This document shows positions 10,900 through 17,632 of a stretch of DNA of 64,000 nucleotides, in pieces (positions within the stretch are counted from its first letter, which is position 1; every line of letters begins with the position of its first letter). The notes beneath the pieces are model-generated. The model was not told the DNA's origin and ran no database searches. It was given only the letters and a program-made list of their open reading frames with translations. The stretch lies in assembly GCF_002356315.1 (NCBI RefSeq), contig NZ_AP018164.1:2666001-2730000 (forward strand). The letters are read 5' to 3'. Origin of the DNA: Mycobacterium shigaense (GTDB taxonomy: Bacteria > Actinomycetota > Actinomycetes > Mycobacteriales > Mycobacteriaceae). Both the position numbers and the translations under genes were made by a program.

Positions 10900-11376
10900 T
10901 CAGCCCTGAGCCGACTGTCGTATCCGGATGTCCGATGAGCGCAGCGGTGCCCCGCTGGGCGGGGCGGTGACGCGGACCTCGACGCTTTGACCCGAACCGC
11001 CGTGCACGAATGCCAACGGCCCGCGACCATCCCGCAGGTGGGTGTCACCCCACTGCACCAGGGACAAGAACACGGGCAGCAGGTCTTCCCCAGCGTCGGT
11101 CAGCCGGTATTCGTCGCGGGCCCTCCTGCCGGGCTCCCGATAGGGGGTACGGGCGACGATCCGCGCGACTTCCAGCTGCTTGAGCGACCGCGAAACGGCC
11201 GGCGCGGAGCTGCCGGTGCGATCGACGAAGTCGTCGAAGCGCGTGGTGCCGAAGAATAATTCGCGCAGCACCTGGAACGTGGTCTTACTGTTGAGTAGCT
11301 CCAGCACCTTGGTCATCGAACACGCGTCACCGATGGACCAGGTTTCGCGGTCCTGCAGCCGTCCTTCGAACTCCAC
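10900..11376 (-). CDS. HxlR-family winged-helix transcriptional regulator
   Basis: A 158-residue protein with the HxlR pattern. DRETWSIGDACSMTKVLELL carries the N-terminal Cys region, then FQVLRELFFGTTRFDDFVDRTG, SAPAVSRSLKQLEVARIVARTPY as the recognition helix, and RDEYRLTDAGEDLLPVFLSL in the wing and dimerisation helix. HxlR proteins often sense reactive electrophiles or quinones through Cys and control a divergently transcribed oxidoreductase. Here the divergent neighbour is an NmrA/SDR-like protein starting 93 nt away, with a perfect inverted repeat between them (11432-11449). It converges, 1 nt apart, on the phosphotransferase remnant. Confidence 0.87.
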   Translation of the reverse strand: MEFEGRLQDRETWSIGDACSMTKVLELLNSKTTFQVLRELFFGTTRFDDFVDRTGSSAPAVSRSLKQLEVARIVARTPYREPGRRARDEYRLTDAGEDLLPVFLSLVQWGDTHLRDGRGPLAFVHGGSGQSVEVRVTAPPSGAPLRSSDIRIRQSAQG

Positions 11377-11431
11377 CGATCCTCCTTGCTAACTAATGCT
11401 TGCGTTATTCAGATGTCGGTGGTTACATCTT

Positions 11432-11449
11432 ACTAACGAACCCGTTAGT
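11432..11449. promoter_or_regulatory. Perfect inverted repeat, likely HxlR operator
   Basis: ACTAACG-AACC-CGTTAGT is a perfect palindrome with 7-bp arms. It lies 21 nt before the NmrA-like start and 56 nt before the HxlR start. A related TAACTAATG-type half-site occurs near 11390-11398. Position and symmetry fit an operator of the divergent HxlR regulator. Confidence 0.6.
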
Positions 11450-11469
11450 CAGCAAGGAGGCCTCTGCTC

Positions 11470-12393
11470 ATGACCAACGACAAGCCATTTCTCGTCACCG
11501 GGGCCACCGGCAACACCGGGGCGCCGGCCGCCAAGATCCTCCTCGATGCCGGACACAGCGTCCGCGCACTGGTCCACGCGATCGACCATCGGTCCGACGC
11601 GCTGGCCGCCGCCGGAGCCGAGATCGTGCAGGGCGACCTGCTCGACTTCGGCGCGGTGAGCTCCGCGATGTCGGGTATCGGCGCTGCCTATTTCTGCTAT
11701 CCGATCGGTCCGGGCGGCTTGCTGGAGGGGACCGCAATATTCGCCCAGGCCGCCAGCGAGGCGGGCGTTCAGGCGGTAGTCAACATGTCCCAGATCTCAG
11801 CGCGGCGTGAGGCTAAAAGTCATGCGGCGCGGCAATATTGGATTGCGGAGCGGCTATTGGACCGGCACGCCTTCATGACCACCCACCTGCGCCCGACGTT
11901 CTTCGCCGAGTGGCTCAAGTGGCAATGGCAGCGCAACGGCGGCGAAGGCCTGCTGACGCTGCCGTTCGGCAACGGCCGGCACGCGCCGATCTCCGGAGCC
12001 GACCAGGCGGCCGTGATCGCCGCGGTGCTGCAGAACCCCGCACCGCATGACCGCCAGATCTACCCGCTGGTCGGCGCCGAAGAGCTCGACCACTACGGCA
12101 TCGCCGACCAAATCGCCAACACTCTGGGAATCCTGGTCCGCTACCAGCCTGTCGACATCTCGGTCTACGCGGAAGCGATGACGGCTCAGGGCCGCACAGC
12201 CTTCTTTGTTCAGCACATCAGCTGCGTCGCGCAGGACTACCGGGACGGCATCTTCGCCGGGGAGAACAATCTCGTCGAGGCCATCACCGGCCGCAGGCCA
12301 ATGACCGTGGCCGACTATGTCAGCGCCAACCGTGCGGAATTCGAGCACGACGGAGTGTTCGCCATGCGCGAGCACTTCGCACACGTCGCCTGA
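11470..12393 (+). CDS. NmrA-like NAD(P)-binding protein (atypical SDR)
   Basis: A 307-residue atypical SDR. The N-terminal dinucleotide motif is VTGATGNTGAPAAKILLDAG (GxxGxxG), followed by VQGDLLDF and an HLRPTFFAEWL segment typical of the NmrA / quinone-oxidoreductase (QOR2-like) group. That group lacks the full YxxxK pair and acts as an NAD(P)H-dependent quinone reductase or redox sensor. AGGAGG just before the ATG is a strong ribosome-binding site. The divergent HxlR regulator and the palindrome between them indicate inducible expression, probably by an electrophile or quinone. The mycothiol-dependent isomerase-like gene follows 34 nt later on the same strand and may be co-transcribed, which fits a detoxification role. 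Confidence 0.83.
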   Translation: MTNDKPFLVTGATGNTGAPAAKILLDAGHSVRALVHAIDHRSDALAAAGAEIVQGDLLDFGAVSSAMSGIGAAYFCYPIGPGGLLEGTAIFAQAASEAGVQAVVNMSQISARREAKSHAARQYWIAERLLDRHAFMTTHLRPTFFAEWLKWQWQRNGGEGLLTLPFGNGRHAPISGADQAAVIAAVLQNPAPHDRQIYPLVGAEELDHYGIADQIANTLGILVRYQPVDISVYAEAMTAQGRTAFFVQHISCVAQDYRDGIFAGENNLVEAITGRRPMTVADYVSANRAEFEHDGVFAMREHFAHVA

Positions 12394-12427
12394 CGGAAGC
12401 GCTAAATCCACGGTTGGAGCAAATAAC

Positions 12428-13234
12428 ATGAGCCACAATGGAATCAAGGGAATGCAGGCGGCCGGCCAGGATCTCCTGGACGCGGCCGGACGACTGACCG
12501 ACGAGCAGTGGCGGGCCCCCAGCGCGGCCGGTGGATGGTCGGTCCAAGATGTCTTCATCCATGTCGGCTCGCTGCTCGAACTGCTGCAGGCCGCCGTCGC
12601 GGGAGCCGAATCACCGCCGTTGGGTGTCGAGGAACTCAACGAGATGATCGTCGCCCAACGGCGCAGTTGGACACCGAGTGAGACCGTGCAATTCCTGCGG
12701 AATCAACTCGACGCGGCGGTGCGCACCTTCACTCCGCTGCAAGACGAACCGGCCGCGTCCACCATCGTTCCCATGCTCGATTTGGGCAGCTACCCAGTGC
12801 ACGCCATCGTCGACATGTTCACCTTCGACCTGACGACCCACCTGCATTTCGACGTGCTCGCCCCACGCGGGCCGGTGCCATTGCCGCACGCGTTAGACGA
12901 CGTGCGACTGGTGCCCTCGGTGGCGTGGCTGCTCGGGGGCATCCCGCAGATGCAGCCCGATCTCGCCGACCACCTGCCCGCGCCCATTCGGCTACGCCTT
13001 ACCGGCCCGGGCGGGCGCGATGTCGTGTTGTCGGCGGCGCCCCACGGCGGGGTCGATGTCAACGCACCGGAGGCGGGCGCATCGGAGAGGGAAGCCGTCG
13101 CCGCGACCGTCACCTCCCGCACGTCGGACTTCATGGCGTGGTCGACACAGCGGCTGCCGTGGCGGGAGCTGGTCCGTGTGGACGGCGACGAGAGCGTCGC
13201 CGCGGAGTTCCTGAACGCCCTCAACCTGATCTGA
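12428..13234 (+). CDS. Maleylpyruvate isomerase family mycothiol-dependent enzyme (DinB-like)
   Basis: A 268-residue protein of the actinobacterial maleylpyruvate isomerase / mycothiol S-transferase superfamily. The DinB-like N-terminal four-helix domain carries LTDEQWRAPSAAGGWSVQDVFIHVGSLLELL, with the conserved W-x-V-xD-x-x-x-H segment in which His is a metal ligand. PVHAIVDMFTFDLTTHLHFDVL carries the second ligand cluster, and a C-terminal SCP-like portion follows. The family uses mycothiol as cofactor or modifies xenobiotics. I placed the start at ATG 12428, because the upstream extension overlaps the NmrA-like gene out of frame. Grouped with an HxlR regulator and a quinone-reductase-like protein, it looks like part of an electrophile detoxification unit. 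Confidence 0.8.
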   Translation: MSHNGIKGMQAAGQDLLDAAGRLTDEQWRAPSAAGGWSVQDVFIHVGSLLELLQAAVAGAESPPLGVEELNEMIVAQRRSWTPSETVQFLRNQLDAAVRTFTPLQDEPAASTIVPMLDLGSYPVHAIVDMFTFDLTTHLHFDVLAPRGPVPLPHALDDVRLVPSVAWLLGGIPQMQPDLADHLPAPIRLRLTGPGGRDVVLSAAPHGGVDVNAPEAGASEREAVAATVTSRTSDFMAWSTQRLPWRELVRVDGDESVAAEFLNALNLI

Positions 13235-13256
13235 CGGTAGACCGACCCGCGCTGAA

Positions 13257-13567
13257 CTACGGCTCGTCGTCATCCTCCTCCCGCAGCAGCATTTCGGGAT
13301 GATGGAAAGTGTTGGCGCGCGGTTGGCTGCGGTCCATATGCGGGGGCAGAATTAGTCGGTGTCGCCCCTGGTGTCTTTGCGGGTGGTCCAGCTGTCGGGC
13401 CGCAGGACGCGGTGGTGGGGCCCTCAGGCAAAGGTCAGGTCCTCGGCGTCGGTGGTGCGGCAGGCGGCGTAGTCGTCGACATGGTGCACCTCGCAGTAGT
13501 AGCCGCCCACGGTGCAACCCGGGGCCGAGCATCCGCGATCCTTGGCGTACAACACGATTCGCTGTGC
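13257..13567 (-). pseudogene. DUF222/HNH endonuclease C-terminal remnant (13E12-repeat type)
   Basis: On the minus strand, AQRIVLYAKDRGCSAPGC, then YYCEVHHVDDYAACRTTDAEDLTFA, is the HNH motif region of DUF222 proteins, with the Cys pair and EVHH intact. A stop follows at 13424 and the sequence continues in another frame as DSWTTRKDTRGDTD, stop, and then ILPPHMDRSQPRANTFHHPEMLLREEDD, the normal C-terminus. The N-terminal ~350 residues are missing; homology begins abruptly at ~13567, close to the TauE stop. In M. tuberculosis this family forms the REP13E12 repeats, which serve as integration sites of phage-like elements. It is a decayed fragment without function. Confidence 0.8.
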
Positions 13568-13635
13568 CCAAGCCCACCGACGACAGCGGCTCAGAAATCG
13601 CCCCAGATGCACACTCGTACAGTCGAATTGGATGA

Positions 13636-14364
13636 CTACTGACCGCGGATGGCCAGAAACATCCCCGCCGCGGCGACGACCAGGACGAAATCGATCAGTA
13701 GGGCGTAGGTGTGCGGACGAATGCGGTGCACCAGGGGTCGTGCCAGGAAAGGCCCGATCATCAGCGCGGCACCGATCGCCAGGCCGCGCAGCAATACCGA
13801 GCCCGGAAGCGCGCCGAACTGGCCGAAGGTGGCCATCTTCGCCGCATACAGGAGCAGCGAGCTGGCCGCCTCGGAGCCGAGGAACGCGCCACCGGCCAAC
13901 CCATACCCGGTGAAGATGGGGACACTCAGCGGCCCGGTCGAAAGAATAAGACCGGTCAAAAAGCCGATGGCGGCACCCGCAAGGCCAAGCTGCCAGCGCC
14001 GGAGGCGCCACGGCCTCGTCGCCACGATCCGGCGCACCACGATCATCACGAGGAAAAACACCCCCAGCACGCCGTCCACGACGGCCGGTGGGATCGTCAG
14101 CAATGTGTGCGCGCCGAGGACGGCGGCCGGAATACCGGGCATGGCATACGCGAGCACGGCGCGCCAATGAATCTCGTTTCGCCACGCCGCGACTCGGCCG
14201 ATGTGGGCCAGCACCGCTGCGACGGCCATGACAGGCACCGCTACGCGCGGCCCGTAGACGATGACGAGCACCGGTAACAAGATCAAGGATGATCCGGTGC
14301 CGATCAGACCGCTGAGCGCACCGGCGGCCAGAGCAACGAGAAACAGTACAACGACGGCAAGCAT
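13636..14364 (-). CDS. TauE/SafE family membrane permease
   Basis: A 242-residue integral membrane protein with seven to eight hydrophobic segments and the TauE/SafE pattern. The first repeat starts VVLFLVALAAGALSGLIGTGSSLILLPVL with the conserved GxxGxGSS motif, and the second has GFLTGLILSTGPLSVPIFTGYGLAGG. Family members export sulfite, sulfoacetate and other small organic anions or sulfonates, usually with poorly known substrates. Its 5' leader contains a ykkC-like RNA and a strong hairpin (14376-14398), so expression is probably ligand-controlled at the RNA level. If the RNA senses guanidine, the permease may handle a guanidine- or urea-related compound. Confidence 0.85.
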   Translation of the reverse strand: MLAVVVLFLVALAAGALSGLIGTGSSLILLPVLVIVYGPRVAVPVMAVAAVLAHIGRVAAWRNEIHWRAVLAYAMPGIPAAVLGAHTLLTIPPAVVDGVLGVFFLVMIVVRRIVATRPWRLRRWQLGLAGAAIGFLTGLILSTGPLSVPIFTGYGLAGGAFLGSEAASSLLLYAAKMATFGQFGALPGSVLLRGLAIGAALMIGPFLARPLVHRIRPHTYALLIDFVLVVAAAGMFLAIRGQ

Positions 14365-14375
14365 GAGGACCTTCT

Positions 14376-14398
14376 CGTCGGCGCGGCGCGCGCCGACG
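14376..14398 (-). promoter_or_regulatory. Strong hairpin between putative riboswitch and TauE start
   Basis: CGTCGGCGCG and CGCGCCGACG are perfect 10-bp arms with a 3-nt loop (14386-14388), ending 11 nt before the ATG on the minus strand. It sits directly after the putative ykkC aptamer and could be its expression platform, acting by hiding the ribosome-binding site (GAGAAGG) or as a terminator-like stem without a U-tract. Confidence 0.55.
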
Positions 14399-14403
14399 GA
14401 GAT

Positions 14404-14500
14404 CCTCCAGGCTTTTGTCCGTTCAGATGACCGCGTCCTGTCGGTGAGACACGGTGGCGTCGCTCGGACCAGGCACGCTGCTGCGCCGGAACCCTAGACG
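14404..14500 (-). ncRNA. Putative ykkC-family (guanidine-I-like) riboswitch
   Basis: Read on the minus strand, the leader of the TauE gene contains, in order, TCTAGGGTTCCGG, CCTGGTCCGAG and GGACAAAAGCCTGGAGG. These match, in sequence, order and spacing, the conserved blocks I remember for the ykkC RNA family (CUAGGGUUCCG ... CUGGUCCGAG ... AAAAGCCCGGGAG). That family includes the guanidine-I riboswitch and close variants sensing ppGpp, PRPP or nucleotides. The 3' end is followed by a strong hairpin and then the ATG, as expected for an expression platform. The RNA would respond to its ligand and allow expression of the permease. The subclass cannot be settled by eye. Confidence 0.7.
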
Positions 14501-14533
14501 CTGTCCGGGCTACCATAACACGCCCGATGCCCC

Positions 14534-15287
14534 CTAACCCCACGACGGGCTGTCGGTCAGCACGTCGACGCCACCGTCGGTAATCAGGACCGTGTCCCGG
14601 CGGAACACCGCCCCGACGTCCTGTTGCCACACGTAGCCGGTGAGGGCCAGTACCATCCCGGCCTCGAGCTGATCGTCTTCGCCCGCGGCTACGAGTGTTT
14701 CGGACACCACCGGTGGATCGAAGCCAAGCCCCAGACCGTGCGCACCGGCATCGGCGGCACGGGCTCACCGGACGCGCCGTAGGCGGCAAGCAGATCGCGA
14801 GTGGGCGCGCCGGGCGGCAGGCGCCAAGCATGTTGTCGTACAACGCATCCGATCCCAACAGCGAGCGGGCTCCGGCGCTGACATCATCGCCCACCGGCCA
14901 GGTCCGGCCTACCTCGGCGACATAGCCGTTCGCCAACGCGCCGGCGGCGAACGCGACGAGGTCCCCGGGCCGCGCCTCGGCGGCACCGCGGTGCCAGGGC
15001 TGGTCGCGCGAGGTCACCCACGCGGCGTCCTGCGTGGCGGGCGTGCTGACCCCGCCCGCGGCCATCGCCTCCATCAGGACCCCGGTTAGCGTCCGTTCCG
15101 ACACCCCCGGTGCCAATTCGTCGAGGGCAGTGGCCAATCCGAGTTCGGCGATGCGAACTGCCGAATCCATGGTGGCGATCTCGTCGGGTACCAGTTTGTC
15201 CAGGTCGTACTTGGCCATTTCGGCCAGCGCCCGTTCCCGACGTCCGGTTCGCAATGCGGGGGCGTCGGGCAGGACCTCACTCGCCAT
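14534..15287 (-). pseudogene. M24 family metallopeptidase (Xaa-Pro dipeptidase-like), two frameshifts
   Basis: The gene begins MASEVLPDAPALRTGRRERA and is intact through AVRIAELGLATALDELAPGVSERTL and VTSRDQPWHRG to SDALYDNMLGA. Near 14820 one base is missing; the next frame then continues PTRDLLAAYGASGEPVPPMPVRTVWGL. Near 14727 a second indel moves it again to FDPPVVSETLVAAGEDDQLE, GMVLALTGYVWQQDVGAVF and a normal end DSPSWG with TAG at 14534-14536. It is a creatinase-like M24 protein lacking an N-terminal domain. Its ATG overlaps the stop of another M24 fragment. The two belonged to a tandem pair, a common layout for M24 genes in mycobacteria. The product is not functional as it stands. Confidence 0.78.
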
Positions 15288-15487
15288 AGGGCGTATAGGG
15301 GTAGTCGGTGATCGGCGCGTAGCCTTCTTCGGTGATCACCACGATCTCCTCGCTGCGATAACCTCCCGTTCCGTCCTCCCACATCACGGGCTCCAGGACC
15401 AGAACCGTTCCGGTAGGGAGGACGAAGTTGTCGTCGCATTCCTCGCCGAGAGCCGTTCCGATCATCGGAGCTTCAGCCGGACCCCGC
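15277..15487 (-). pseudogene. M24 family metallopeptidase, C-terminal fragment only
   Basis: About 65 codons of a second M24 protein remain: PAEAPMIGTALGEECDDNFVLPTGTVLVLEP, VMWEDGTGGYRSEEIVVITEEG and the C-terminus YPYTPYGE. They contain the metal-binding Glu of the EPVxWxDGxGGYRxEExVVIT block, but everything upstream, including the Asp and His ligands, is gone. Homology stops at ~15487, where the sequence merges with a lipoprotein reading frame in another register. Its stop overlaps the start of the next M24 gene, so this was the promoter-proximal member of the pair before a deletion removed its 5' part. Confidence 0.75.
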
Positions 15488-15625
15488 ACCGCTGCTAGGC
15501 GTGCCGGAGGTCGCTGATTTCGCCGACGCCGGCGCGGGCCTCGAACCGCCGCCGCAGCCCGTCGCGCCAGTGGCCGCCACCGCGAGCGCGGCGGCGACCG
15601 TCGCGAGTGTGACTGGTGCCCTCAT
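15473..15625 (-). pseudogene. Lipoprotein stump: signal peptide with lipobox, truncated by deletion
   Basis: The frame encodes 50 residues: MRAPVTLATVAAALAVAATG, then ATGC as a lipobox, then a Gly/Ser/Ala-rich spacer. It ends at a TGA that lies inside the M24 fragment, so the mature domain is missing. Its ATG is 31 nt downstream of the preceding lipoprotein gene, suggesting a former lipoprotein pair. The overlap with the M24 coding frame marks a deletion junction near 15480. A real micro-lipoprotein cannot be excluded, but a truncated gene fits better. Confidence 0.6.
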
Positions 15626-15655
15626 CCTGGCATCTCCGTTCACGGGGCGGTGAGC

Positions 15656-16276
15656 TCAGCCGCCGAGGCCCTTCTGGACGGCCGCGTCCTGCTTGCCGCC
15701 GACGTCGTTGACGAAGTCCTCGGGCGGCAGCGAGTCGGCGGGGCCGTCGAATTCCAGCGTGACGAACGCCTTGCCCTCGGTGAACAGCAGAATCGCGATG
15801 CCTTTGGATTTGTCCGAGGAGTTGCCGGTCAGGACGACTCCGTTGGCGCCGATCTTGGAGGCATCCGTCGTCGGGTGCGCGAGCGCGGCACCCTGTCCGG
15901 CCTTGGCCGCATTCAGCGCATTCGCCGCGGCACCCGGGTCCGCCAAGACCTGGATCGTGTCCTTGATGACGTGGTTGCCGTCTTGCGCGCTGAATGTCGT
16001 TGCCACGCCCGGCTGGCCGTTCGGATTGTTCGTCGGCGGGCTCGCGGTGAACGCAATGGGTGCGTTGATATCCGTCGCCTGGATCAGCAACCCGGTGTAA
16101 TCGGTCGGCTGGGCAGGCGACGGCGACGGCGACGGCGGAGCTGAGCTGGTACTACTGGCCGATGAGGTCGCTGACCCTGACGGCGCCGGCGCCGGCTTGC
16201 TGCCACACCCCGCCAGCGCCCCAACCAGTGACAGCGCCGCAGCCACACCGGTTACTGCCAGCTGTGAACTCCTCAT
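15656..16276 (-). CDS. Putative lipoprotein
   Basis: A 206-residue exported protein. The signal peptide is MRSSQLAVTGVAAALSLVGA, with lipobox LAGC (Cys24 as the lipidated residue). A Ser/Pro/Ala-rich linker follows, then a ~130-residue domain starting DYTGLLIQATDINAP. The domain contains TFSAQDGNHVIKDTIQVL, GQGAALAHPTTDASKIG and a C-terminal AVQKGL, with no catalytic motif I can name. The layout is like that of the many lpq/lpp lipoproteins of mycobacteria. The open frame extends 25 codons upstream, but ATG 16276 gives the signal peptide. The gene lies behind the sigma factor on the same strand with a 114-nt gap, so co-transcription is possible. Confidence 0.75.
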   Translation of the reverse strand: MRSSQLAVTGVAAALSLVGALAGCGSKPAPAPSGSATSSASSTSSAPPSPSPSPAQPTDYTGLLIQATDINAPIAFTASPPTNNPNGQPGVATTFSAQDGNHVIKDTIQVLADPGAAANALNAAKAGQGAALAHPTTDASKIGANGVVLTGNSSDKSKGIAILLFTEGKAFVTLEFDGPADSLPPEDFVNDVGGKQDAAVQKGLGG

Positions 16277-16390
16277 CGCGTCGTGCTCCTTCCAGGCCTG
16301 GGAGACGTCGGCGACTGGATCGGCCTCGTCGCCTTGAAACGCACAGTACATTGCGCGTATCTCCCAAAGAGCCTGCTGGGCCCGATGCGA

Positions 16391-17212
16391 CTAATCCAGC
16401 CGGTCGCGCAAGCTCTGCAGGGTGCTGGCCAGGATGCGCGACACCTGCATCTGAGACACCCCGATCCGCGCGGCGATCTGGCTTTGGGTCATCGATTCGA
16501 AGAAGCGCATGTGCAGCACCTCCCGCTCCCGCTGCGGGAGCGCACTGACCAGCGAACGTACCGCCTCGCGATTGGTGATGTGGTCGATCTGCGGATCGAT
16601 GCCTCCCACCGCATCGGCGACCGAGCGGGTATTGCCGGACCCGTCGGACCCCCTGGGGGCATCCAGGGACTCCAGCTGGTAGGCGTCACCGGCCACCAGG
16701 CATTCGACGACCTCCTCGTGCGAGACGCCCAACTCCTGCGACAGCTCGCTGGCGGTGGGGGCGCGGCCCAGTCGTTGCGCCAGGTCCGCGGTCGCCCTGC
16801 TGATCTGGACATGCAGCTCGCGCAGCCGCCGCGGCACCCGCATGCTCCAGCTGTAGTCGCGAAAATAGCGGCGGACCTCGCCCATCATGGTGGGAATCGC
16901 GAAGCCGATGAAGCTGGGACCCTTGTCCGGATCGAAGCGGTTGATGGCGTTCATCAGCCCCAGCCGCGCGACCTGAGTCAGGTCATCGAGCCCCTCGCCG
17001 CGCCGCCCGAAATGGCGGGCCACATGGTCGGCCAACGGCAGGCAGCGCGTCACGATGCGTTCACGCTGGCGGCGGTACTCGTGCGATTCCGCGGGCAGCA
17101 TGCCGAGCACGAGGAACATCTCGACCACGTCGTCGTAGGAGTCGTCGGACCGCGCTTTCGGCGGCTGCTTCGGCGGCTCCGGCGAACGGGTCGGAGCAAG
17201 GACGTCGGTCAT
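16391..17212 (-). CDS. SigB/SigF/SigG-type RNA polymerase sigma factor (SigF-like)
   Basis: A 273-residue group 3 sigma factor. Region 2 includes YRRQRERIVTRCLPLADHVARHF, EGLDDLTQVARLGLMNAI and GFAIPTMMGEVRRYFRDYSW. Region 3 is MRVPRRLRELHVQISRA, and region 4 is ALPQREREVLHMRFF followed by the helix-turn-helix MTQSQIAARIGVSQMQVSRIL. This is the SigF/SigB (stress and sporulation) lineage, which recognises GTTT-N15-17-GGGTA promoters. Unlike sigF of M. tuberculosis, no RsbW-type anti-sigma gene stands beside it, so control must come from elsewhere. ATG 17212 was chosen because the 46-codon extension upstream is not sigma-like. The divergent SDR gene has a SigF-like promoter (17595-17621). Confidence 0.9.
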   Translation of the reverse strand: MTDVLAPTRSPEPPKQPPKARSDDSYDDVVEMFLVLGMLPAESHEYRRQRERIVTRCLPLADHVARHFGRRGEGLDDLTQVARLGLMNAINRFDPDKGPSFIGFAIPTMMGEVRRYFRDYSWSMRVPRRLRELHVQISRATADLAQRLGRAPTASELSQELGVSHEEVVECLVAGDAYQLESLDAPRGSDGSGNTRSVADAVGGIDPQIDHITNREAVRSLVSALPQREREVLHMRFFESMTQSQIAARIGVSQMQVSRILASTLQSLRDRLD

Positions 17213-17594
17213 CGGCAAACCCGCCCCACCCCGACGGTCTGGATCGTTAAAACATTTGCGCACCAACGGAGTTGCATTTTCGAGCACACTCCTTCCCGGT
17301 CGTGTGCAGCGAGGCATCGCAGATACGCGCCGGCGGTCCCACTGCCCCAATCCATGAAATGGATGGCTAAACGCAGCGCACGCGGCGCCTGAACGATGGG
17401 CGGATGATCAGAGATCGATCGCCGGAGCCAAGGCCCAGCAGCCCCTGCAGCTGAGTGACCGCTTTGAGCTAAACGGCGATGTGTCCAGAACGGACTCCAC
17501 CCAGATACTACGCCTGCTGGCATGGAACCGCGATTGGTAACCCACGGAGCACGCTGCCGGTTACCGATTCCGCAGCCACGGCGGCAGCGTTGTC
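17213..17594. other. Intergenic region between SigF-like gene and divergent SDR
   Basis: About 380 nt without a supported gene. Short open frames occur on both strands but lack ribosome-binding sites and recognisable protein sequence. Its right end abuts a candidate SigF-type promoter. Confidence 0.5.
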
Positions 17595-17621
17595 GGTTCT
17601 CATTCACACCCTGACTGGGTA
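17595..17621 (+). promoter_or_regulatory. Candidate SigF-type promoter for the SDR gene
   Basis: GGTTC at 17595-17599 and GGGTA at 17617-17621 are separated by 17 nt, close to the mycobacterial SigF consensus GGTTT-N15-17-GGGTA. The -10 element ends only 11 nt before the ATG at 17633, so the transcript would be leaderless or nearly so. The adjacent divergent gene encodes a SigF-like factor. Confidence 0.5.
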
Positions 17622-17632
17622 CTGTTCGGCAA

